Source of the DNA: Periconia sp. R9002
Taxonomy: Eukaryota > Ascomycota > Dothideomycetes > Pleosporales > Periconiaceae
DNA length: 64,000 nucleotides
NCBI GenBank assembly: GCA_023627715.1
Contig: JAMAHW010000026.1
Span: 248,001-312,000 of the forward strand
Reading direction: 5' to 3'
Part shown: one piece after another, positions 21,801 to 32,704 of the stretch
How positions within the stretch are numbered: the stretch's first letter is position 1
Layout of the letters: each line of letters opens with the position of its first letter
Made by a program: the position numbers and the translations under genes
The notes under the pieces: generated by a model
Database searches by the model: none
What the model was told of the DNA's origin: nothing
Seen by the model: the letters and a program-made list of their open reading frames with translations, nothing else

Positions 21801-24164
21801 ACGCTGAATACGCAAAAGTCAGCAATCTCATCGCAGTTGGAGTATACCTTGCACTGCTCGTGGGTGTGCAGACACTGTCCATCGGTACGGTTCCCCGCCC
21901 CGCATCTCCTTTTTCATTTTCTTGGATACGTAACTGAGTCTGATACAGGTGGGAGTGTGTGGCTCAAAAACTGGTCCGAAGTCAACCAACGGTACGGCGG
22001 TAACCCGCACGTTGGAAAGTACATCGGCATCTACTTCGCATTCGGTGTAGGATCTGCTGCCCTCAACGTGGTCCAAACCCTTATTCTCTGGATCTTTTGC
22101 TCAATCGAAGTATGTGACACCGCTCCGATATGCACGTGTAATGCAGATGACTGACCCGTCAATGCAGGCAAGCAGGAAGCTGCATGAGCGGATGGCTTTC
22201 GCGATCTTCCGCTCACCAATGAGTTTTTTCGACACCACACCAGGTATGTGCACTTGCAACCGTTTGACGCCCTGGATCGATACACCGCTGCAGATTCTCT
22301 GGCGCACATATTCAGTTTGCTTGAGCCACACTCATATAGAAGAAACAAGGCTGACTCAATTTCAGCTGGCAGGATTCTTAATCGATTCTCAAGGTAGGTC
22401 CCTATGCAAGACATCATTGTAGTCGCTACATAGATTCTTGGTGCTAATGTTGTTACAGTGATATATATCGTGTTGATGAAGTCCTAGCGTCCGTCTACCC
22501 CTCGATTTTCTGCCCAATCCGCGATTGACAGCTAATATTGGTCCAGGCGAACTTTCAATATGTTGTTTGTCAATACGGCAAGAGGTATGGCGTCCTGTCA
22601 TGCATCCCTGCTGTGTAACGATTTACTGACACATGCAGCCGCCTTCACTTTGGTCATTATTTCGGCAACTACGCCCGCCTTCATTGCCCTCATCCTACCA
22701 CTCGGAGCGCTTTATCTCTACGTCCAAAGGTATTACCTGCGCACATCCCGGGAACTGAAACGCCTCGACAGTATCAGCCGCAGCCCCATGTATGCTCATT
22801 TCCAAGAATCACTGAGTGGCATGAGCACCATTCGAGCATACGGTCAACAGAAACGCTTCGAGCTGGAGAATGAGTGGCGCGTAGATGCAAATTTGCGTGC
22901 TTACTTCCCATCTATAAGCGCCAACAGGTGGCTCGCAATGCGGTTAGAATTCATTGGGTGTGTCATTATCCTGGCTGCCGCTGGGTTTTCCATCATCTCC
23001 GTCGCGAACCACAGCAACCTATCTGCTGGTATGGTTGGTCTCGCCATGTCTTATGCCCTACAGATTACTCAGTCACTTAATTGGGTCGTACGCCAAAGTG
23101 TCGAAGTTGAGTCAAACATCGTGGCTGTTGAGCGTGTCCTTGAGTATGCGGCTCTGCCGAATGAAGCACCAGAGATCATTTCCAAGAACAGACCACCAGT
23201 TAGTTGGCCGTCGCAGGGTGGCGTCTCATTCAACAACTACAGCACTAGGTATCGGGAAGGCCTCGACTTGGTGTTGAAGAACATCACTCTAGATATCAAG
23301 CCGCATGAGAAGATTGGAGTTGTCGGACGAACGGGAGCGGGAAAAAGCAGTCTGACCCTGGCTCTGTTCCGTATTATCGAACCTACAGATGGCTACGTCA
23401 GCATCGACAATCTCAATACTAGCACCATTGGATTGTTGGATCTGAGACGTCGTTTGGCTATTATACCCCAGGATGCTGCTCTTTTCGAGGGCACATTGCG
23501 TGATAACCTGGATCCAGGCCACGTTCACGACGACACCGAATTGTGGAATGTTCTCGAACACGCCCGGCTCAAGGACCACGTGGACAGTATGCCGGGGAAA
23601 TTGGAGGCTCGGATCGACGAAGGCGGTATGTAACAGCCCCATATGACAGCATAGATTAACCGTGAAACTGACATGTCGCGTCGATAGGCTCCAACCTGAG
23701 CGCAGGACAGCGACAGCTTGTCTCTCTGGCGCGCGCTTTGCTGGCCCCCAGCAACATTCTAGTCTTGGATGAAGCCACCGTGCGTACCCTCCCGTCCTAC
23801 CTTTTCTTCCCCTTCCCCCCGTCCCGTCCCTTAGCTCCGCTCCCTCTGTCACCCCTTCACCCCTGACCTCTATACCCGTTAAACCCCGCTAACCGATGCA
23901 CACACGCAGGCCGCCGTTGACGTCGAAACCGACGCCATGCTGCAAACCACGCTCCGCAGTCCCATGTTCCGCAACCGCACCATCATCACCATCGCGCACC
24001 GCATCAACACGATCCTCGATTCGGATAGGATCATTGTGCTGGACCGCGGGACGGTGGCCGAGTTTGATAGCCCTGCCGAGCTTGTGAAGCGCAAGGGCTT
24101 GTTCTACGGCCTTGTCAAGGAAGCGGGGCTGTTGAACTCGTTGGAGGGTGCTACGCAGGGATGA
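18892..24164 (+). CDS. Ycf1-like ABCC (MRP-type) full transporter
   Basis: A 1534-residue ABC transporter of subfamily C, resembling yeast Ycf1, which pumps glutathione conjugates and metals into the vacuole. Exons: 18892-19173, 19229-21884, 21949-22109, 22168-22243, 22366-22393, 22459-22488, 22547-22584, 22639-23625, 23688-23779, 23910-24164. It has an N-terminal TMD0 and two TMD-NBD halves. NBD1 has Walker [10 protein letters not shown] (about 657), signature LSGGQ (747) and Walker B VYLLDD (about 767). NBD2 has GRTGAGKSS (1320), LSAGQ (1423) and ILVLDE (1443). NBD1 has Asp where NBD2 has the catalytic Glu after Walker B, as in other ABCC proteins. The acidic linker carries LRRASTAS, a likely protein-kinase-A site like that in Ycf1. 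Four small exons (76, 28, 30 and 38 nt) encode the start of the second TMD. Localisation to the vacuole is inferred. Confidence 0.93.
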
Positions 24165-25025
24165 GAGGAGAAGGGTAGAATGACGCATATGCGGATGTAA
24201 AAAGGTGTTCAGAAGTCTGGTACGGGAGGGAGACGCGGTTGCTTGATTTAGAGGGCATGGGGAATGAAGGTGTGTCGGTGTTTAGAATAAGGAAAAAAGT
24301 CCGCCCCCTCGCCCTCAGTCAGACAAGCAACGATGTAGGATGATGTATATAAAGTTGAAAAAAAAAAGTGCGAGGCGGAAAGAATCGAGGTAGGGAAGGC
24401 CAGGAGGAGAAAAAACTACCTAGTAAGGATCGACTACCTCTTGGGAACAAAATCATACGTGCTTTCCAATGACTTGCATATATTTGCCTTTTTGAATCTG
24501 ATATCTTGCGTCTTCTACTTTTCTCTCTCTCCTTGGCTAGGTACCTATGAGGTTTTTGGAATTGCATGGGAATCTTCATCCATCAAAGCGAGCGAGCTCC
24601 TCAGTTGTATTGCTGTCTGTACGCAAGCCGCGTTTTCGCCGTTGCACTTTGAAAGGTGGATGGATATGTACATGTACATGTACTTGTGGACACATGCTAG
24701 ATGCCCGGGAAAGTTTAAAAGTGTGTGTGCATCGCATATTCATGCGTGTAACGCTCAGATTGGGAGGTCTCGGTCTGGTTGTGGAACCGCTTTTTGCGCG
24801 TTTTTTTGTGGGTTTGGTTTTGTCGCTTGTTTGAAGAGGGAGAAGGCTGGTGCTTGTGGGTGAAGGTATGTGTGTATGGTGTTGTATATATGTGGGAAAG
24901 TGTATCCTACTCCAGTCAGTCTACTCACTCACCCACTCACTCCGAACTGCTCTTACCAGATTGGAAGGGAACGGGAAGTCAAGTCTACTTGCTTATACAC
25001 ACTTACCCTCTCTCTCTGCGGACGT

Positions 25026-25048
25026 GGGCGCCCCGGGGCGCCCCGGGG
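25026..25048. repeat. GC palindrome repeat
   Basis: The palindromic unit GGGGCGCCCC occurs in overlapping copies. It is a short GC-only patch inside AT-richer intergenic DNA and has no assigned role. Confidence 0.7.
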
Positions 25049-25382
25049 AACAAGGGAGAAGAAAGCCATACGCATTTGTTACACGACGTCATGTATCATG
25101 TACGTATGGATGGATGGATCTAACGGGTCGCATGTATGTATGCTGCCTTGTCTTGCTAGGGGATGTATGTGTGTATGGCGTTTTTACGTTACGTTACGCT
25201 ACGTTATGGCGTGGGGAAGAAGAGGGTATGGAGGTTGGGTGGTGTGTGTGTGTGTGAGGATGGGGATGCGGATGCGGGTAAGGGTAAGGGAGGAGGAGGG
25301 CTAGTACTGGTGCTGGGTTTTATGTACGTTAAGACCGATTTAAATTTTACATAGAAGGAGGCAGAGGGAATGGAAATAGTCA

Positions 25383-25420
25383 TGGAAGGGGAATGGAAGG
25401 GGAATGGAAGGGAAAGGGAA
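25383..25420. repeat. GGAATGGAAG tandem repeat
   Basis: About three copies of a purine-only unit GGAATGGAAGG sit here in the gene-poor region downstream of the ABCC gene. Confidence 0.75.
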
Positions 25421-26045
25421 AAAGGCTAAAAACGAAGATCTAAGATATTTATCCTGTGTGCGTGAGTGACGCGAGTCTCATCTTTCCCGGGCATAGATCG
25501 TGGTTTATTTCGATCGATTTCTAAGCGTGGACTAGGTAGGTAACTGAGGATCATCGTGGAATATACTTACATACGTACATGTACATGGACTGTATGTATA
25601 TCCCTCGTACCGGGGAAAGAAAGGAGCAACATGGACGAAATCTCTTTACCGCCCCACCGCCTTTTATCCTCTCGTTTCGATTAAGTACATACGTAGGTAC
25701 GCTCGTAAACTAATGATAGAAGGTATACCCCAGACGTACCCTCCTTTCCCACCCCTCCCTCCCATATCCCCCGTTCGCTTCCCCCATCCTATTTCCAACC
25801 GAACCCCCTCCCTCCCCCCTTCCTCCCTACTCGACTACGGAAATAGACTACCTAAGTATGCAGCTACGCATCTACATTTCTGTGCCAAGGCTCAGAATCG
25901 GAAAATCGGGCGAGTCCCCATCTCGTGATTGACGTGGGTTCGGAGAGACATGGGTTAGGTAGGTAGGCTGTGCAGGCGGGTTAAGCATAGGTACATACGT
26001 TAGGGATGTATGTACTGAGGATTTTGTTGCGGGGCTTTTTTTGGG

Positions 26046-26134
26046 ATGAGATGAGATGAGATGGTATGTGAGATGAGATTTGAGATGAGATTTGAGATGA
26101 GATGGTATGTGAGATGAGATTTGAGATGAGATGA
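26046..26134. repeat. GAGAT minisatellite
   Basis: Tandem GAGAT and GAGATTT units form a longer unit of about 40 bases (GAGATGAGATGGTATGTGAG followed by more GAGAT/TTTGAGAT) that is itself present about twice. The array is likely to be length-variable between strains. Confidence 0.8.
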
Positions 26135-28849
26135 ACGGGTGATCGGAGTATGTATGTTTACTTTTATTTGTGGGATGGATCGTCCGTTGGATGTGGGTAC
26201 TACGAGGTTTGTTGTTTACTTGGTTGAGCTGGAGTGTTGAGTTGGGGTTAAGATGTATATCCTTTTGCATCGTCGAAATACATTCTACTTACTACGTGTA
26301 TATCCTGTTCACATTGCAAATTCCTTAAGAAAACAGAAAAGATGGTTACTTCCTTCCTACCCTTCACCCCCACTGTCCATCCTCCCCTACCTTTCCCTTC
26401 CGCGGTCAATCTATCTATTGGCCTGCAGCACTTTAATCCCGCGCTTTACATAACCTCCCATCTCCCGTCAATACCTCAAACAGCGTTCACGATACCAAAA
26501 ACATAAACGCCCGTATGCGCATATGGTCTGATACCAACTCCTCCCATCTCCCTCTCTTCCCGCTCCTCTGCCCCAAGTCGAAGCGTCAACTAAGGCAAGC
26601 CATGGGATTTTGAAACGCGATTGGCGCCGCTTCGCTTAACGACATCCGATCGAGTCAGAAAAGGGAAAGTGACAAGCGGTATCCGACGACGCGGGAAAGT
26701 GGGAAGTGGGAAAAAAAAAGGAAACAAAAACGTGACGAGAAGATCGTCGTTGCTTTCTTTCTTTTTTTGAAGCTCGGACGGCGCGCGTGGCACGGCGGGA
26801 ATTGTGGGGTCGGTCGGGTGGAATTCAGGTTTATGAGATGAGAGGAGCAGAGGGGGGCGTTGGGCTTTGGGCGGAGACCGCGTGAGTGTACGATGAGTTG
26901 GGGACCTGGGGTGTATGTTGGGCCGTTTTAGCGTAGGAAGAGGGTGCGTCGGCTAAGGGAGGAGTTGAGATAGGGCAGGGATGGCATGTGTAAATATGAT
27001 TGCCGAAGGAGTTCGAGAGTGTTCGAAAGAATGACGGGTTACCCTTTCTTCTTCGGTTCGAGAGATCCGGAGTGCTTGTGGGGTTGATAGGGATGGTGTT
27101 TCTTCACCTTACTACTGCTAGAAGTAGAGAAGCAAAGGTACGGCGTGTGTACTTCGCAGTAAGAACGAAGCGCCGGAAGATGCTCCGACTCGGGACGAGA
27201 CGAGACCCACCAGGTCCAGCGGGAAAGGGTTTCGTTGTGCGTTCAAACCTCTTCCTGTTTCTGTTACTCTCAAGTGCTTGCTCTTGCTGCAGAAGTTGAT
27301 CTTGACCTTCAGAGCCGCTGAAGAATTGCCAACACACACCGACTTTTTCTCGCCCTCAGGAGCGACGAAACCCACGAGGTTTGTAATTATATCGTCGTAT
27401 TCTGCTCTGGGCACTCACCCTCGCATGTGTACGTTGACCACATGCGGCAACGCGGTACCGCTCCGTTCAACGTTGGTTGGTGAATGCACTTGTGTACGAC
27501 TTGCCGGGAACGAGACCAAATACGGAATTGTGCATCTATATGTATACACATTAGCGCGGGCAAGGTAGGGAATCCTTGTGCTCCGCGGAGGCGTTGTATG
27601 TTTTTGGCAGTAGCGTGTCAAGCCATGCATAACGATATTCGAGGCGTTTCTCGTGCTACGCTTCGACAGGACTGCGTACTGGTTGTGCGATAGCAGAATG
27701 ATATTGTGCATTTACCATGTTGTCATTCACATGGTATTACAACGTGGGTAGAAAAGAAAGGAATTATACATCGCTGTGGAATGGATAACCATCGGGGCCA
27801 CTACTGTACTCAAGTGCTTGCTTTTGTGGCGTCGCTCGATCTCCATGGGTGTGTAGGCGAGGGTGAGAATCGAAGCTCAATGGGTGATCATCGGATGCAA
27901 CAGTCTCCGATATCATTCCCCAGCTTTCGGGTGTAACCCGTCGTGGTATGGATATGCAGTCGGCGCTCTTTTAGGATTGGATAGGGCTGGGGTCGCCTGC
28001 TGCGTGCCAGGGGGGCATACTTGTCGGTACCTCCGACATTGAGTCGAGACTGAGTGGACTGGCGACCCCAGTTCGTGAGAAGTTCCTTTGCTAGGGCATC
28101 ATCCGTACAGTGTGGCGGGTGCGTCCGTACACTAACATATGTACCTATGCAGATCAGACCTATTATCGACAGACTGTGAGGTAGCATGCGTCATTCGCAA
28201 CTGTCGACCTGGGTGGTGGAAGAGGGAAAAAAAGATGAGAGCAGTCATGGATGCTAGATCATGAAGTTGTTGCTCCGCGCAGAGAGCACTTGAGTTTGCT
28301 ATGTGCGTGCGGCAAGGGCGGGTAGAAATCGGAACGTGTGGATACTGCAAGGTGACAATGGTGGTGGCGGCTTACCTACTGCCTTCTTGGAATTGCTATG
28401 CTATTGTTGGGACATGCCGTCTGCGAGCGTAAGGAATGGGTAGACTGACTGGAGCCTGGGGTTGGGTAAACGAATAGCTGGAGCGTGCCTTTTTCAAAGA
28501 TTGGTTGACATGTTTCGCTATCGCAAGGAGTCTTGCTGTATGAATAGTCGGAGTGACGGGCGGCTGTCAAGCGGATGCTGCATGGCGTCTGATGCACATC
28601 TTCTGTTCGCTGTAACACATCAAGACTCTTGGTTCAAAAAAGAATCCTCGGATAGTTCTAAAAGTCGTTGTAGATCTGATCTCGTCCTGAGAGCTCTAAT
28701 CATTGTTTACAGTTCCACAGCGCCCTCACAGAGGTCTGTATTGCAGCCCGTGTCTGCAATGCATTAAGTAAATTGTGGGTGAGATCAGAAACGTGAGAGT
28801 GTAAGCCAAGCCTATGTTTTGTGCAATAACTTGAATTGAAGGAAATCCT

Positions 28850-28875
28850 GGCCGCTTTGGCCGCTTTGGCCGCTG
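28850..28875. repeat. GGCCGCTTT triplicate
   Basis: Nearly three direct copies of the nonamer GGCCGCTTT occur here in unique intergenic sequence. Confidence 0.75.
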
Positions 28876-29952
28876 CCATCTGAGCTGAGCATTCCTGCCA
28901 CTCAGGTTTTCGCTTTCGGTAGAGCATCTTGGTTCGCTATCTTACGTCGTTGATCACCCAACGGGCCGCGCCCACTCGCGCCCATTCGCGATCGGATTCG
29001 ACGCTTCACAAAAACATCCTAGCGCTGCGGGAGGGATGAAGCATGGTGAAGCATTGCTGATGCGTCGGGGAAGACGGGCCAGCTTCAGCTGGACCACTGA
29101 CAGCCGTTTGACGCATGATGGCATGCTGCAGCCCAGGATATCGATTTTCTGACAGGGCAAAACAGGCCGGTTCTGGCCGGCTTTTGATTCCCGGACATGG
29201 TTTCACCTGTCTTGAGAGGCACAATACCATGCGTAGGGGACCGATTGAGCGAACAGGCGGGCACAGAACATGCTCGAAGTCGATGAGTGCCATGGTAGCG
29301 GCTCTACTCAATGAGATGAGGTGCCTTTGAACGGTGAAGGCAAGTCTGTTTTATGCACCAATGGGCAGGGACTGCCCTGGTGACGAGCTCTAACAGCAAG
29401 CTGGCTGGTCAATAAAAGGTATTCTTTAAGCCGAGGGCTGCTTCTCTATCCTTGATGTTATTCTATTCCCTCGTGCTCCCCAGCTGACGTTTCATGGACA
29501 TCATCGGAACGCTGTTCCACCCGGCTCCATTGGTTTTCTTTCCAACTTGCAGCCCGTCGTCGCTACTGAGCAGACACTCGATTCTGCTGTGTCGCTGTAT
29601 GCTCTTGAACAGCAACCGCATGAGACATTGACGCCTATACCGTTTTCTGATTATACATATTCGAAAGCAAGTAAGTAAATCGGTTGAGATTCGAGACTTT
29701 TGTTTTTCGTTCTGCATCGAGAATAAGCCTAGAAAGAGCGAGTACTTTCGATCTACAGTGTATGCTAATGTTCATAATACACAGGTCTCCACGGTCATCT
29801 ATATTATTCTGCATTGCAGCCAGTCTTTCTTTTTCAACCCGTTCTTGAACTAGCATACTATCTTGGAAGAAGACGCCAGATACTGGAAAGCGTTGCCTCT
29901 CTTTGGATTCCTTAGCATTTTTGCTGTTTCCTTTTGGCAAACCACAGGCCCG

Positions 29953-31908
29953 ATGGCAAGAGTAAGGGCAGTGAGCGAACGAGCGAAGTCTACGAGCAGA
30001 CAAGGACACAAAACATCTTGCTGCTTCCAACAGACGCCGCGGACAGAAGCTAAAGGCACAAACCCTACGCCTCTACCGGTGGTAAGTGTGATGTACCCAA
30101 CTTTTGTGAATACAAGGGCCCGGGGGGTGTTTACCGGCAGTCGTTACTTGCCGCAAGCCAAGCACCGCAGTCGATGCCGGAGAATAAGCGCGTGCTCTGT
30201 CGTCTTATGTACATACGGGCGGCGGTCCGTCCCTGTTTTTGGGTGATTTTCCAGGGAAAAAATCCCGTGTTCGTTTTTAGCTAACCAACGGTTTTGCCGC
30301 GTGTAGGACCCTGAATGGGAGCCGAGATGGAACCCGGAACGGAGGCCGAACCCGGTTCCGAACGGACCCGAAGCGAGGGCCGGTGCCGAAGCCAAGCTGC
30401 CCGGCGGGACTAGCTTTCCTGTTAAGCTCAATGAAGAAGATGGGATTGGCCCTGACAACCTTTCGAACCAAACCCCCGGTCGTGACCATGGAAAAGCACT
30501 ACCGAACACCGTCCGAGCACAAGGTGAGCTTAATCTGACCGCTCGCCATCCCTCCCGAGCATCATAGGTACCTATGGTGGCAGAGCACTAATCTATATGT
30601 GTAGAGCGTATACGTTCACGATCAAAAGGCCCACCTGCCCGTGGCGTAAAGAGAGCCAGGTCCACACGGGGACGTCAGGCCACTAATGACTGGCAACATG
30701 AGGATCCCGACCCCGTTCCAACGAGGTCTGAGAAACGTGCCTTGCTTATAAGTGATGAGAGCGCTGTGAAGGAATTCTACCAAGTTCGATTCAAGGAATT
30801 GACCATGAAGCCGCTCCGGCAGATCGTGACCGCTTGGGTCAAGCGACTAGCACCCCAACGCAACAATAGTTTCGGTCGTTACGATAAGAGACTAACTCCT
30901 GCCATGAATCCTGGCTGCAGGTACCCGCCCTGGTGGCCTCGAAATGCTCCTTACAATGAACCGTCTCATCTCAAATCGCAATGTAAGCTGCCTGGTGAAT
31001 GTTCTCTCTGCAATACTTTACTTACAAACCCCCCAGATCTCATCCCCTTGGCTATTAATATCATGATGGTGCATTGCAATAGACATACAACTAGAGCTCG
31101 CTCTTGGATCTCAGAACTCAAAGAAGATGCGGATTACATTGTACGGACCACACCAGTCGAAACATTCTCGTCTTCCACAGAACTCGGATTCAACGAGTCG
31201 ATGAAAGCCCGTGCTCAGGACGAAGTCCTACACAGTCTATTTGATGTAGCCAAATCTTACGAGGACTACTGTGCCAAGGTTCGATGGTATGAAAGCGCCG
31301 GCAAAGAATATCCTGGCCCCGCCAAAATCATCTATTGGCGGCAGATACCTAAACCGCAACGCGGCCCATCGAAAAAACGAAAGTGTGTTTGTCAAGAGCA
31401 GTCACCACCTGAGGCACGAGGCAGCGATACGGAAGAAGATGAAGAAATCGAATATTTCTCTTCTTTCAGCACAGCGGGACCGATCCAGGGTGGCAATGAA
31501 GTTGCACTTACGACCCCCTCCCCAGTCGCTGAGCAGGTCCAGCCTCCAGGTTCTGTTGTTGAGACCCTGCCACCCTCTCTGGATCAGTCTATGGCCCACC
31601 TGCAGTTCACTAATCCTCTAGATGTCGAATGTAAGCCTATAGTCTCTGCTGTCCCAGGGAGTCTCTTCAATGTGACCAACGCCTGCGAAGCGAACAGCTA
31701 CCCACGAGTGGCCACCCATGCCGCATTTCCGGGTGGAGGACCTCGTCACTTTGACTCAGACCCTAGCGTTCTTCGATTTCAAACATATCCCAATTTCTAT
31801 CCTACGCATGCCCCTTCTACCACTCAATCATATCCGGTAAATTCCCCCCAACCACTGTACGATGGACTTGCAATGTATGCATACACCGGTTACCCATTTG
31901 GATCATAA
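29953..31908 (+). CDS. YDR124W-like helical-bundle protein
   Basis: A predicted 531-residue protein with the fungal helical-bundle domain shared by yeast YDR124W and a protein of the Aspergillus fumigatus subtelomeric hrmA-associated cluster; the biochemical role is unknown. Proposed exons: 29953-30081, 30307-30523, 30605-30982, 31037-31908. The domain runs from about residue 170 (VKEFYQVRFKELTMKPLRQI) through YPPWWPRNAPYNEPSHLKSQ and, after the last intron, LIPLAINIMMVHC. A KKRK basic stretch (PSKKRKC) could be a nuclear signal. The C-terminal 190 residues are Pro/Ser/Tyr-rich and disordered. The domain exons are firm. The first two exons are less sure: their joins keep the frame, but the first intron is 225 nt, longer than most here, and the N-terminal part is Arg/Pro-rich without a known motif. 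Confidence 0.72.
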
Positions 31909-32704
31909 CTGGACATTTTATCTTGCATGCGACTTCACCGACGGCATTTGCTCATTCATCGTAATCGTCTCGTCGCCAAAAATCACCATTTTGGGCATTT
32001 TTTCCCCTATATTTTTATGGTTGGTGCCTCGGCATTGTTTATAAGAGGCAATTTCTACTATTTGTCTAGGATTTCGGTCTTGTTCAGTACATACATTCAT
32101 CTAACGAAGTCACGAGGCAACGTCCACTATATACAAGGTATGCAGATTGCACTGCATGTGTTCTGCGTTGCGATGGTCTAATCGAGGGAACTGGGGATCT
32201 TGGACAGATATCCAACTGGTTGGTTGATTGATCCGGAGAGACCATAAAAGCACTGTATTCAAATGTATAATGGTATCGAGCGGAGGAAGAGTCAAATGGG
32301 AGTCGTCTGACGACTCAGGTGGATTTAGAGGAGAGCAAGGGGGGAACAGACAGATGTACTGCAGTCAGCCCCGAATGTTTCGGTTACTGTCTAATACAAT
32401 ACAAGATTCATCAGGATTCCGTGTTGTGAATGTGCATGTGGCGCTGAGAGAAATCCACCGTTACACAAGCCGTGGTGCACAGACGTCGGTCGGAGGGCCC
32501 GTGCGCAACCTTCCTACTTCGGTGAGCTCTCTTTCTTTCTCTCTGTCAAAGCACCTCGCACCATCAACCCCATATTGTCTGCGCAGAGTGCGCTTCGACG
32601 CTGACGATACTGTGCTCTCTTCCATTGTTTCCCTTCAGTGTCGCTGCATCGCGACTCCAAAACAACAACGTGCATGAGCACAACGGTACCAGAGGACGGC
32701 CACC
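31909..32704. other. intergenic, SAC3 promoter
   Basis: This 0.8 kb lies between the YDR124W-like gene and SAC3, both on the plus strand. No gene is supported. Pyrimidine-rich DNA around 32515-32640 (TTTCTTTCTCTCT) is typical of a fungal promoter next to a start site. Confidence 0.5.

Larger units (their letters stand above)
24165..29952. other. 5.8 kb gene-poor, repeat-rich region
   Basis: No coding exon can be supported on either strand. Open frames such as 24441-24863 (+), 27000-27299 (+) and 27118-27414 (-) lack domains and consist of low-complexity or repeat translations. The left half is full of ATGT, GTAC, GGAT and GGAAT microsatellites; the right half (27-29.9 kb) is ordinary unique sequence with no transposon signature that I recognise. 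Confidence 0.5.

Noticed and set aside
25270..25295. GGGTAAGGGTAAGGG resembling telomere repeat
   Set aside because: The unit is TAAGGG in two copies only, not TTAGGG, and it lies inside normal gene neighbourhood.
27000..27414. Open frames on both strands (99 and 98 residues)
   Set aside because: They overlap each other, have no domain, no plausible start context and no splice partner.
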